Part shown: positions 19,301 to 26,785 of the stretch, in pieces
Numbering within the stretch: the stretch's first letter is position 1
How the letters are laid out: every line of letters begins with the position of its first letter
Source of the DNA: V1-33 sp039795165
GTDB taxonomy: Bacteria; Verrucomicrobiota; Verrucomicrobiia; Verrucomicrobiales; V1-33
NCBI GenBank assembly: GCA_039795165.1
Contig: JBDKER010000028.1
Location: forward strand, 1 to 64,000
Reading direction: 5' to 3'
DNA: 64,000 nucleotides
Program-made: the position numbers and the translations under genes
The notes under the pieces: generated by a model
Told to the model about the DNA's origin: nothing
Databases searched by the model: none
The model's input: only the letters and a program-made list of their open reading frames with translations

Positions 19301-21852
19301 ACGGACGCACTTACCAGATCTCGTTCCGCGCCAAATGGATCAGTGGGTGCCGCCAGCTCAATACCCGGCTCTATTTCAACAGGCTCGCCCGCACAACCAT
19401 TCTTGCCGGCCGCTCCCCCATCGGCACACCCGGCGCCCCCAACAGCACCGCCACCGCCAACGCCGGCCCCACCCTCACTGGCCTCATCCACTCACCCACC
19501 GTCCCCGCCGCCTTCTCCCCAGTCACTGTCTCCATCACGGCAACCGACCCCGATGGCCTCGGCTCGCTCACGCTCTGGTCCCGCCCGGACGGAGGATCGT
19601 GGTCAAGCCAGCCCCTCACCCCATCGGCTTCCCTTCCCAATACCTTCACCGCCACCCTCCCGGGCGCGGCCGCCGGAACGGTCGTCCAGTTCTACGTCGC
19701 CGCCGCCGATTCCCGCGGAGCCACCACCAACTTCCCCGCCGCCGGACCGGATTCCCGCGCCCTCTTCAAGGTCAATGACGGACTCGCCGCAACCAATGGC
19801 CTCCACAACCTCCGCCTCGTCACACTCAAAACAGACGCCGACTGGATGCACACCACCATCAACCTGATGTCGAATCAGCGCATCGGAGCCAGCCTCGTCT
19901 ACAACGAAAACGTTCCCTTCTACGACATCGGGCTGCGCCTCAAAGGGAGCGAACACAGCCGCACCACCAGCGCCCGGCTCGGCTTCAACCTCGGCTTCCC
20001 ATCGGAACAACTCTTCCGCGGCATCCACCGCAGCCTCGCCATCGACCGATCCGAAAGCACGGGCTTCGGCCAGCGCGAAATGCTCGCCCATCAGATGCTC
20101 AATCACGCCGGCGGCGTACCCACCAAATATCACGACCTCTGCCACGTGATCGCTCCGCGCAGCGAACACACAGGCGCAGCCGAACTCCAGCTGGCCCGCT
20201 ACACCGATGTCTTCCTCGATGACCAGTACGAAAACGGCGGAGATGGCATGCTCTTCGAATACGAACTCGTCTACCAACTCAATGCCACAGACAATGGGAC
20301 CGCGGAAGGCAACAAGGTACCCGCCCCGGACTCGGTCGTCGGCACCACCATCCGCAACATGGGCGACGACCGCGAACAGTACCGCTGGACCTTCCTCATC
20401 AAGAACAACGAAGACCGCGACGACTACAGCCGCGTCATCCCATGGGCCAAATGGATGGCCACCACCGGCGCCACCTTCACCAGCCAGATCAATACCTTCC
20501 TCGACGTCAATCAATGGCTCCGCGGTCACGCCGTCAATGTCCTCACGGGCGCAGGCGACAGCTACGGGGGCGACGGGGCTCAGCACAATGTCCAGTTCTT
20601 CGCCCGCCCATCCGACGGCAGAATGCTCTACTTCCCCCATGACATGGACGCATTCTACGATGCCAACCGCAGCATCTACCCGAACGCCGACCTCAACAAG
20701 ATCCTCGCCGTGCCGGCCCACGCCCGCACCTACTTCGGTCACCTCCTCGAAATCCTCGATACCACCTACAACACGGCCTACATGACCCGATGGGCCAATC
20801 AGTTCGGTAAACTCCTGCCCGCCCAGCCCTTCAGCAGCCACCTCGCCTTCATCGGTCAGCGTGCCACCATAGTCCGCAATGCCGTCAACAGCGCGGTCTC
20901 CCCCAATATCCCCTTCAGCATCTCCTCAAACGGCGGAGCAGACTTCGAAGTAGCCACCAGCACCGCCACCCTCGCCGGAACCGCCAACCTCGCCATCCGC
21001 TCCATCCTCGTCAACGGCATCGCCTACCCCATCACATGGACCACCCGCTCCGCATGGTCCATCATCGTCCCCCTCCAGACCGGCACCAACGCCATCACCA
21101 TTCAGGGGATCGACCGATCCGGCCAGCCCATCACCACCGCCACGGATGCCATCACCATCACCACCACCGCCCCGCCAGGCAACCTCCCCATCCGCATCAA
21201 CGAATGGATGGCCGATAACCCATCCCCCAACGGCTACCCCGACCCAGCCGATGGCCAATGCCAGGACTGGATCGAACTCCACAACCCCAACGCCACCGAT
21301 GCCGATCTCTCCGGCTTCACCCTGACAGACGACCTCAGCCAGCCCAGCGCATGGGCCTTCCCCCAAGGCACCACCATCCCCGCCAAAGGCTTCCTCCTCG
21401 TCTGGGCCGACGGCGAGCCTTCCCAGAACACCCCCGGCAACGGCCTCCACACCCCGTTCCAACTCAACAGCGCCGGCGAAACCATCGCCCTCTTCAATGC
21501 AGCCGGTCTCCTCCAGCACGCCGTCACCTTCGGCCCCCAGTCGAAAGGCATCAGCGAAGGCCTCTTCCCGGACGGGGCCTCCGCCTCCCCCACCCCCATG
21601 CCCAACCCAACCCCGCGCTGGCCCAATACCCTCGCCGGCCCCCTCCGCATCACTGCCATCTCCCGCTCCACCACCGCTACCTCCCTTTCATGGTCCTCCC
21701 TCCCCGGCCGTTCCTACCGGGTCGACTTCACCAACGGTTCGTCCCCATGGCAAACCCTCTTCCCCTCCATCCCTGCCACCGGCGATACCACCACCACCAG
21801 CGACCCCACCACGGATCCCCGGCGGTTCTACCGCGTCCAGCGCATCGAATGA
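16342..21852 (+). CDS. Giant secreted CotH-like/LTD/LamG protein
   Basis: 1836 residues with a signal peptide (MRAPLLCAAMLSSLATAATA). Rough domain order: LTD (22-175); the first half of a jelly-roll module (WRYDASGSDRGSAW, from 191); a LamG/concanavalin-like domain (223-436); the second half of the jelly-roll (445-576, TTYFRRSFQL then AVEVHQ); two LTDs (586-855); a carbohydrate-binding-like module (873-1026); an Ig-like domain; a CotH-like domain (about 1150-1513) with LRLKGSEHSR and YFPHDMDAFYD; another Ig-like domain; a fourth LTD (1617-1757); and a C-terminal module ending RRFYRVQRIE. It shares module types with the giant gene at 1-8522 but not the same order, as expected of domain shuffling. 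The acidic CotH residues are kept, so activity is possible but unproven. The start is chosen by the signal peptide. Confidence 0.87.
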   Translation: MRAPLLCAAMLSSLATAATAADSVVVFNELHYHPPASYQAGEWIELHNQMAIDIDLSNWQLSEAVRFRFPEGTIIPAGGYLVIAANPDAVRSATGLATVLGPFSGNLANSGERVELRDLNDRLMDRLDYRDGGDWPVAPDGSGASLAKRDPGTPSDDPALWTSSIVSGGTPGARNFPDTKVTSRSLIPLNALWRYDASGSDRGSAWKEPEFDETGWAGLNSASLVGYWPLNGNATATRGTNGVPTGLPTATADRTGTAGTAVAFSGNTQFFSIPGGGGLNAAAAGTISLWARWNAVTQDADCCGTFGAITARQANGAFSDTILSLNSSNPATARLVWRQSGGPAPILLTSSAAVGTAWRHIAVTFGPDGSTLYIDGVAQGSANGAPMNSNPATPLTIGAWGGDGTGYMNGALDDVAIWDRPLSAAQVAALAAGNRSPMDFANPESAVYFSGDGRLMANDELRITELPSTPVTTYFRRSFQLDDPKARTSLLLDLAVDDAAAIYLNGTEIHRHNLPDGPLTFSTLASSAVADTPLLTRIPLPSAALRQGQNVLAVEVHQASPSDSGMVFGAGLTAIIGPDGPQSLPATSLVINEIAPPGSPWLAELVNRSPSPIDSAGFILQRSGAGPDQSWTIPAQSIPPNGFLVITTEQTGFPLAPGDRLFLLHPNAAAVADAATTTATGSARFPDGSGPFLNPSTPTRGTPNHVALSQAIVISEILYHAPPTLQTPASGGQPAIPFQRSDEQWIELHNRSSEPVSLAGWHFTSGIDFTFPANAAIPAGGHLVVASNPSALASQFPGLAPLGPFSGSLSRRGERITLSDASGNPADSVHYYDDGSWPEAADAGGSSLELRDPRADNDIGSSWAASDESSRSSWQTYTYSGLAAASQIGPDTQWREFVIGLLDKGEVLLDDITVTESPTGTPVAMLQNGTFTTDASKWRIIGNHSGTVIDDPDQPGNKVLRLVATGSTDHMSNHAETTFAASRSVVNGRTYQISFRAKWISGCRQLNTRLYFNRLARTTILAGRSPIGTPGAPNSTATANAGPTLTGLIHSPTVPAAFSPVTVSITATDPDGLGSLTLWSRPDGGSWSSQPLTPSASLPNTFTATLPGAAAGTVVQFYVAAADSRGATTNFPAAGPDSRALFKVNDGLAATNGLHNLRLVTLKTDADWMHTTINLMSNQRIGASLVYNENVPFYDIGLRLKGSEHSRTTSARLGFNLGFPSEQLFRGIHRSLAIDRSESTGFGQREMLAHQMLNHAGGVPTKYHDLCHVIAPRSEHTGAAELQLARYTDVFLDDQYENGGDGMLFEYELVYQLNATDNGTAEGNKVPAPDSVVGTTIRNMGDDREQYRWTFLIKNNEDRDDYSRVIPWAKWMATTGATFTSQINTFLDVNQWLRGHAVNVLTGAGDSYGGDGAQHNVQFFARPSDGRMLYFPHDMDAFYDANRSIYPNADLNKILAVPAHARTYFGHLLEILDTTYNTAYMTRWANQFGKLLPAQPFSSHLAFIGQRATIVRNAVNSAVSPNIPFSISSNGGADFEVATSTATLAGTANLAIRSILVNGIAYPITWTTRSAWSIIVPLQTGTNAITIQGIDRSGQPITTATDAITITTTAPPGNLPIRINEWMADNPSPNGYPDPADGQCQDWIELHNPNATDADLSGFTLTDDLSQPSAWAFPQGTTIPAKGFLLVWADGEPSQNTPGNGLHTPFQLNSAGETIALFNAAGLLQHAVTFGPQSKGISEGLFPDGASASPTPMPNPTPRWPNTLAGPLRITAISRSTTATSLSWSSLPGRSYRVDFTNGSSPWQTLFPSIPATGDTTTTSDPTTDPRRFYRVQRIE

Positions 21853-21925
21853 AGCCCCCTGTAATCAATTCGCCGCTTCGCTCACCGGGTGCCCAGGCAG
21901 CGGGCGGGGTCAGGCTTCAGAAATT

Positions 21926-21954
21926 TTGCTTGACGCCGCGTCGATGACTATTAA
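21926..21954 (+). promoter_or_regulatory. Candidate sigma-70-type promoter of the PEP-CTERM gene
   Basis: TTGCTT (21926-21931) and TATTAA (21949-21954) are separated by 17 bp and lie just before the PEP-CTERM start codon at 21967. The predicted transcript would start about 6 nt before the ATG. The AT-rich block stands out against very GC-rich surroundings. Confidence 0.45.
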
Positions 21955-21968
21955 TTTTTAAAATTAAT
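21950..21968. promoter_or_regulatory. 19-bp perfect AT palindrome spanning -10 region and start codon
   Basis: ATTAATTTTTAAAATTAAT reads as two perfect 9-bp arms around a single T. It overlaps the predicted -10 and the first bases of the ATG at 21967. In DNA this GC-rich such a palindrome is unlikely by chance. It is well placed for a repressor site or, in RNA, a start-codon hairpin. Confidence 0.5.
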
Positions 21969-22743
21969 GAAAGCATCGGCCTTCCTCAACCGCCTCCCGC
22001 TGCTCGTGGCGCTCGCTGCTGCTTCCTGCATCAGTTCATCGCATGCGGCTGTCCTCGATCTGGTAGGGCCATGGTCCCCGGGACCATCCGACAACCAGTG
22101 GCTCCGCGAGGTTCACACCGGCCTGTTCGCCATGGTCTCCCTGTCCGGAACCACACGCTCCACAGCTGCCACCTTCAACAATGACGGGACTTTCGTCCTG
22201 TCGGGGGATCCGGCAAAAAATCCTTTCCTGACCTACACGCTCTCCCTGCACCGCAAGGACGACATCGGCAGCCTCGTAAGCCTCCTTCCGGGCGAATTCA
22301 CCTCTGTCAGCATCGAAATCGCGGATATCGATTCCTTTGCAGGATCAGGAATTTCCGACGTGTGGGGACTCACCATGCCGAATGATGGCCTCTGCCTGTT
22401 CCCTTCCTCTCTCGTCGAGAAAAACCGCTTGGCCTCCCTCGCAGGCTTTACGCAGTTCAGTCTCCGCGAGGACCTTTGGCATTCCGGTCTCAATGGCGTA
22501 GGCCCGATCGGAACGGACACCCAGAAGGATTTCACCGTGACTGTCAGCCTTCCCTCATTCGAGCAAGGCCGCTTTGTTTTCGGGGTCGCCTCCGCCCCGG
22601 ACACGACAGAGGGATCCGGCAAAGTGGACCGTGGATTCACCATGAGAATGTCCGGCACCTTCACCCCAATCCCGGAACCATCCCATACCATGCTAGCGGC
22701 CACCGCGGCCGCTATCCTGCTGGCCCGACGCCGCCGCGACTGA
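21967..22743 (+). CDS. PEP-CTERM-anchored exported protein
   Basis: 258 residues with an N-terminal signal peptide (MKASAFLNRLPLLVALAAAS) and a classic tripartite PEP-CTERM tail: IPEPSHTM, a short hydrophobic segment (AATAAAILLA) and an Arg cluster (RRRRD) at the very end. PEP-CTERM proteins are recognised by exosortase and anchored or released at the outer surface, usually with exopolysaccharide export. The central region is beta-rich and unlike any family I can name. Exosortase is not in this window. The gene is alone on its strand here and is preceded by its own AT-rich promoter and palindrome. Confidence 0.85.
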   Translation: MKASAFLNRLPLLVALAAASCISSSHAAVLDLVGPWSPGPSDNQWLREVHTGLFAMVSLSGTTRSTAATFNNDGTFVLSGDPAKNPFLTYTLSLHRKDDIGSLVSLLPGEFTSVSIEIADIDSFAGSGISDVWGLTMPNDGLCLFPSSLVEKNRLASLAGFTQFSLREDLWHSGLNGVGPIGTDTQKDFTVTVSLPSFEQGRFVFGVASAPDTTEGSGKVDRGFTMRMSGTFTPIPEPSHTMLAATAAAILLARRRRD

Positions 22744-22839
22744 AGGTTTCTGGTGGCTTCCCACTAGATCCCAAGTACCACGCCGCAGGCTCTGACCCGG
22801 CTGCCAAGCACCCTGGTTGCGGGCCTGCGAGCAGGGCTC

Positions 22840-23652
22840 CTAGCGTCGGACCACGCCCACCAGACGCCCGGTCTGCTCAACAAATGGCCGCACCCGTTCC
22901 GGCGAAGCCCTGAGCCATTTTAAAAAATATTCTTCCGTAGTCTCGCCTTCCGGCGAAGGGGCACTGTTGAGCCAACTGACCGCTTCCCAGTACTGCGGCG
23001 CAGCCTCCAGCTGGCGGAGCAGCGCCACCGCCACAGGACCATTGCGGGCACGGTCCGCAGCGTTCTTTGTCAGTTCCGTCCGGTGATGCTTCACATAGTC
23101 AGCAATGCCCGCATCCGGAACGTCCTCGAACTTCTTCATCACATCGTCGGCATACGTCCGGAAATTGGGCGCATATTCCCGCCATCCCGGATAGGGAGGA
23201 TGCCGCGCCCACGCCACCGCCATGTGCCGCAGCACATAAAGAGACGCACACTCGCACAGGCTTTCCTCAAACCACTGGTTCCCCTTATAGTCGTCCTCAA
23301 ACCCGCAGAGAATGTGACAGAATTCGTGGGCAAACTGGTACGCATACTGACACCAGAACCGATCCTGCGTATTCAACTGCATGACGATCTCGCCGAGTCC
23401 GCTGCGGGCATAATGCACAATCGGATTCTCACGCCCCCGTCGCACCACGAAAGGCTCCAGCTTCCGCTCCGGAAAAAAGCGCCACAGCTCGGCCATCGCC
23501 GATCCCAGCACGGCCCTGATGTCAGGCTCGGACGCCACCCCCCAGCCCTCGGGAACAAGCCTCCAGCGCAGCCTCTCCACTTCTCCCTCAGCAGCCCCCG
23601 CCAGCCACGGCACCAGCAAGGTTCCCAGCATCGCTCTGCGCTTCATACTCAT
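22840..23652 (-). CDS. Exported HExxH metallopeptidase-like hypothetical protein
   Basis: 270 residues with a signal peptide (MKRRAMLGTLLVPWLAGA from the second Met). The zinc motif HEFCH is at about 109-113. A downstream WFEESLCECAS (about 127-137) would supply the Glu third ligand of a gluzincin-type site. The family is not one I can name. Its ATG overlaps the stop codon of the CE15 esterase gene by 4 bp (ATGA), so the two are translated as a coupled pair, with the esterase first. It may process the esterase or cell-wall or matrix protein, but that is a guess. Confidence 0.65.
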   Translation of the reverse strand: MSMKRRAMLGTLLVPWLAGAAEGEVERLRWRLVPEGWGVASEPDIRAVLGSAMAELWRFFPERKLEPFVVRRGRENPIVHYARSGLGEIVMQLNTQDRFWCQYAYQFAHEFCHILCGFEDDYKGNQWFEESLCECASLYVLRHMAVAWARHPPYPGWREYAPNFRTYADDVMKKFEDVPDAGIADYVKHHRTELTKNAADRARNGPVAVALLRQLEAAPQYWEAVSWLNSAPSPEGETTEEYFLKWLRASPERVRPFVEQTGRLVGVVRR

Positions 23653-24923
23653 CGCGCCAGATGCTGATCGGCGAAATCAAGGTACGCCTTCCAGTCGGCC
23701 AGGGTCACATCATGCGCCCCCGGCCTCAGCAGATAGCCAATGCGGCTTTCCACCAGCCGACCGGGCTCAGGCCACTCCGCCGCCGCCATGCCATCGGTCC
23801 CCAGCAACCGGTAAACCGGACTGGCATGAAACCCTCCCAGCCATTCCCCCTTCGGATCCGCCCACTGATCCTCGGTCGCACTGGTGATGAGGACAGGCCG
23901 GGGAGCCGATAGCGCTATGAGTTGGTGACTGTCGAACGGCATCTCGCCTTCCCGGTCGGAATATTTCCGGAAATTCCCGCAGAACCAATGCGGGAACGAT
24001 GCATTGAGCCGCGCCACGGTCTCTCCGAAGATTCTCTTTCCGAGAGCTGCTCCTCCCGCCCCGCTGTCATTGGAAATCACCATGGCAAAGCGTTCGTCAC
24101 ACGCCCCGGCCCACAGGGCAGTCTTGCCAAGCCGTGAATGCCCCTGACAGATCACCCGCTTCGCATCAACCAGCGCCTCCTTCCCGAAATAATCCATCGT
24201 CAGACTCATCCCCCATGCCCACGCCGCAATGCTGCCCCAACTCTCTCCGTCGCGCCGCGCCTCCACCTCGGGATGCAGCGCATGCACTCCATTCTTCCAT
24301 TCGTCATGGAAATCCGGATCAATGTCGCAGTAGCAGACCGTTGCCACCCCATAGCCACGGCTGGCCGCATACTCAATCTGCCAGCGCTCGGCCTGGAGCC
24401 CACGCGACGCCTCAGTCGCACGGTTCCCCGTAATCCCGCCCTTCACATCGTCCCGCAGCCACGACCGGCACAACCGGATCCCGGGATCGTGACTGACAGC
24501 CTGATTCCCCTGGAAATTCAATCCGAAAACCAGCGGCACGGGCCCCTTGGCCCCGGCGGGCACACAGATCAGCAGATCCAGAAACGGTCCCTCTTCCCGG
24601 CCGCTCAGCGATACCTCGACCTGCTTCCTCAGCACCTTGCCTCCAGGCATCGGCTCAGCTTCCTCCACAACCCGATACCAAAGGGACGGACGCGCGGGAG
24701 CACGGCCGAACATTTCCCGCTCCAGCAGGCTTCTCGTCTCTTCCCGCAGCCCGCCCGTCCACTCGCCGGCCTTCGAGATGACACGCCCATCCGCCCCCCG
24801 CAATGGATCCGGCACGGTGTACGGCGGCACCTTCGCCTCTTCATAATTAAAGCCCTCGGGAGCTGCCACCAGCACAGACATGGACGACACCAGAGCCAGC
24901 AGCGCAGGAAAGGAAAGTTTCAT
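23649..24923 (-). CDS. CE15-type glucuronoyl methylesterase
   Basis: 424 residues with a signal peptide (MKLSFPALLALVSSMSVLVA). The nucleophile motif GHSRLGK (Ser near 263) and the following ALWAGACDERFA and SNDSGAGGAAL are the signature of bacterial carbohydrate esterase family 15. The C-terminal LIALSAPRPVLI, DQWADPKGEWL and RPGAHDVTL carry the remaining conserved residues, including the probable catalytic His. CE15 enzymes cut ester bonds between glucuronoyl groups of xylan and lignin alcohols, freeing hemicellulose. The gene lies 68 bp downstream of pyrG on the same strand and is translationally coupled to the HExxH gene. Export to the periplasm or outer surface is expected. Confidence 0.88.
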   Translation of the reverse strand: MKLSFPALLALVSSMSVLVAAPEGFNYEEAKVPPYTVPDPLRGADGRVISKAGEWTGGLREETRSLLEREMFGRAPARPSLWYRVVEEAEPMPGGKVLRKQVEVSLSGREEGPFLDLLICVPAGAKGPVPLVFGLNFQGNQAVSHDPGIRLCRSWLRDDVKGGITGNRATEASRGLQAERWQIEYAASRGYGVATVCYCDIDPDFHDEWKNGVHALHPEVEARRDGESWGSIAAWAWGMSLTMDYFGKEALVDAKRVICQGHSRLGKTALWAGACDERFAMVISNDSGAGGAALGKRIFGETVARLNASFPHWFCGNFRKYSDREGEMPFDSHQLIALSAPRPVLITSATEDQWADPKGEWLGGFHASPVYRLLGTDGMAAAEWPEPGRLVESRIGYLLRPGAHDVTLADWKAYLDFADQHLAR

Positions 24924-24991
24924 TTCAGATCGTCAGTTCGACCTCCTGAACGCGACCCGCCGCCCCTCCCTTTCCTCCGCATCAATGCCGC

Positions 24992-26593
24992 TCAGCGCTT
25001 TGTCTCAAGCGACGCCCGGATGAAGGCATCAAAGAGCGGGTGCGGCTTTGTCGGCTTCGACAGGAATTCGGGATGGAACTGGGACGCAATGTAGAACGGA
25101 TGACCCCGCACTTCCACCATCTCGACCAATTCCCCATCGGGACTGGTCCCGGAAATCACAAAACCAGCGGCCTCCATCCTTTCCCGGTAACTGTTGTTGA
25201 ATTCATACCGGTGCCGGTGCCGCTCACTGATCTCCTGACGGCCGTAGACTTTTTCCGCCAGACTGCCAGGCCGCACCTTCGTCTTCCACGTCCCAAGGCG
25301 CATCGAGGCTCCCATCTCCCGCACGCCCTCCTGTTCTTCCATGAGACAGATCACCGGATGCGCACAATCCTTCACGAACTCCGTGCTGTTGGCTCCCTCC
25401 AGCCCGCAGACATTCCGCGCAAACTCAATGCTCGCAATCTGCATCCCAAGGCACAGCCCCAGATACGGAATGCCATGCTCCCGTGCATACTTCGCCGCAA
25501 GAATCTTCCCTTCCGTGCCACGATCCCCGAATCCTCCGGGAATGAGCACACCACCCACATCCCCCAGCATCTCAGCCGGATTCTCATGCTCCAGATCCTC
25601 CGCATCCACCCGCACCAACTGCACCTCGGCATCGTTCGCCGCCCCCGCATGCGTAAGCGCCTCATAGACACTTTTGTACGCGTCCTGCAGCTCAATGTAC
25701 TTGCCCACTACCGCAATCCGCACCTTACGCGAAGGATTCACCACCCGGTCCACAAAAGCCTTCCACACCGTCAGATCCGGCTCGGGCGTCTCCAGCCCCA
25801 GCAGACGGCACACCAGCTCATCAAGCTTCTCCCGCCTCAGCATGAGCGGCAGTTCGTAAATCGAATGCTTCACGTCCCGCGCCTCGATGACAGCCTCCAC
25901 CGGTATATTCGTGAACAGCGCAATCTTCTCCCGCACATCCTGCTCCAGAGGAAACTCGGTCCGGCAGATCACCACCCCAGGCTGAATCCCGATCTCCCGC
26001 AGCTTCGCCACCGACTGCTGCGTCGGCTTCGTCTTCAGTTCCCCCGCCGCCTTGATGTACGGCACCAGCGTGACATGCACGAAGAGACAGTTCTCCCGCC
26101 CCACCTCGTGACGGAACTGCCTCATGGCCTCGAGAAACGGTAGTCCCTCGATGTCGCCAGTGGTCCCCCCGATTTCCGTAATGATCACGTCCGCCTTCCC
26201 GGTCGCCGCGACCTCCCGGATGCGCGCCTTGATCTCATCAGTCACATGCGGAATCACCTGCACGGTCTTCCCGAGATAATCACCCCGCCGCTCCTTTTCG
26301 AGCACGTTGGTGTACACCTGCCCGCTCGTCAGATTGTTGATCCTCGTCAGCGGCCCGCTCGTGAACCGTTCGTAATGCCCAAGATCCAGATCGGTCTCCG
26401 CCCCGTCATCAAGCACATACACCTCGCCATGCTGATAGGGACTCATCGTCCCGGGATCGACGTTCAGATACGGATCGAACTTCTGCAGCATGACCCGCAG
26501 TCCCCGATGCTCCAGCAGAGTCCCCAGCGACGCCGCCGTGAGCCCTTTGCCCAGTGAACTAACCACCCCGCCAGTGAAGAAAATGAACTTCAT
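24992..26593 (-). CDS. pyrG: CTP synthase
   Basis: 533 residues, the usual length. The N-terminal synthetase domain begins MKFIFFTGGVVSSLGKG and contains QKFDPYLNVDPGTMSPYQHG, the ATP/Mg region. The C-terminal class I glutamine amidotransferase domain has the LGLCLGMQ nucleophile motif and a late SQFHPE motif. It makes CTP from UTP, ATP and glutamine in the cytoplasm. The start is fixed by the family's N-terminus; an ATG 39 bp upstream would add residues not seen in the family. A GAGGGG a few bases before the ATG is a weak ribosome-binding site. It is transcribed divergently from the membrane protein gene to its right. Confidence 0.97.
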   Translation of the reverse strand: MKFIFFTGGVVSSLGKGLTAASLGTLLEHRGLRVMLQKFDPYLNVDPGTMSPYQHGEVYVLDDGAETDLDLGHYERFTSGPLTRINNLTSGQVYTNVLEKERRGDYLGKTVQVIPHVTDEIKARIREVAATGKADVIITEIGGTTGDIEGLPFLEAMRQFRHEVGRENCLFVHVTLVPYIKAAGELKTKPTQQSVAKLREIGIQPGVVICRTEFPLEQDVREKIALFTNIPVEAVIEARDVKHSIYELPLMLRREKLDELVCRLLGLETPEPDLTVWKAFVDRVVNPSRKVRIAVVGKYIELQDAYKSVYEALTHAGAANDAEVQLVRVDAEDLEHENPAEMLGDVGGVLIPGGFGDRGTEGKILAAKYAREHGIPYLGLCLGMQIASIEFARNVCGLEGANSTEFVKDCAHPVICLMEEQEGVREMGASMRLGTWKTKVRPGSLAEKVYGRQEISERHRHRYEFNNSYRERMEAAGFVISGTSPDGELVEMVEVRGHPFYIASQFHPEFLSKPTKPHPLFDAFIRASLETKR

Positions 26594-26785
26594 GGACCCC
26601 TCAGAACCGCGGATGCCGCAGCGGCGCAACAAGGAATTGCCGGCAACTCGGCAAGCCAGATGTTTTCACGCCTTCAGACCTTGCGGAACCACTCCATCCC
26701 ACCCACCTCTGCCTGCCCCGAACGGCCGCCTCACCACCCCGCCACTCGCCCATTGGCTACCCTGCCAGACCCCAGTCACCCCAGC

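Noticed and set aside
22744..22839. Possible remnant of the MITE (GGCTCCTAGCG) between the PEP-CTERM and HExxH genes
   Set aside because: Only about 10 bases resemble the element end and no second end is present.
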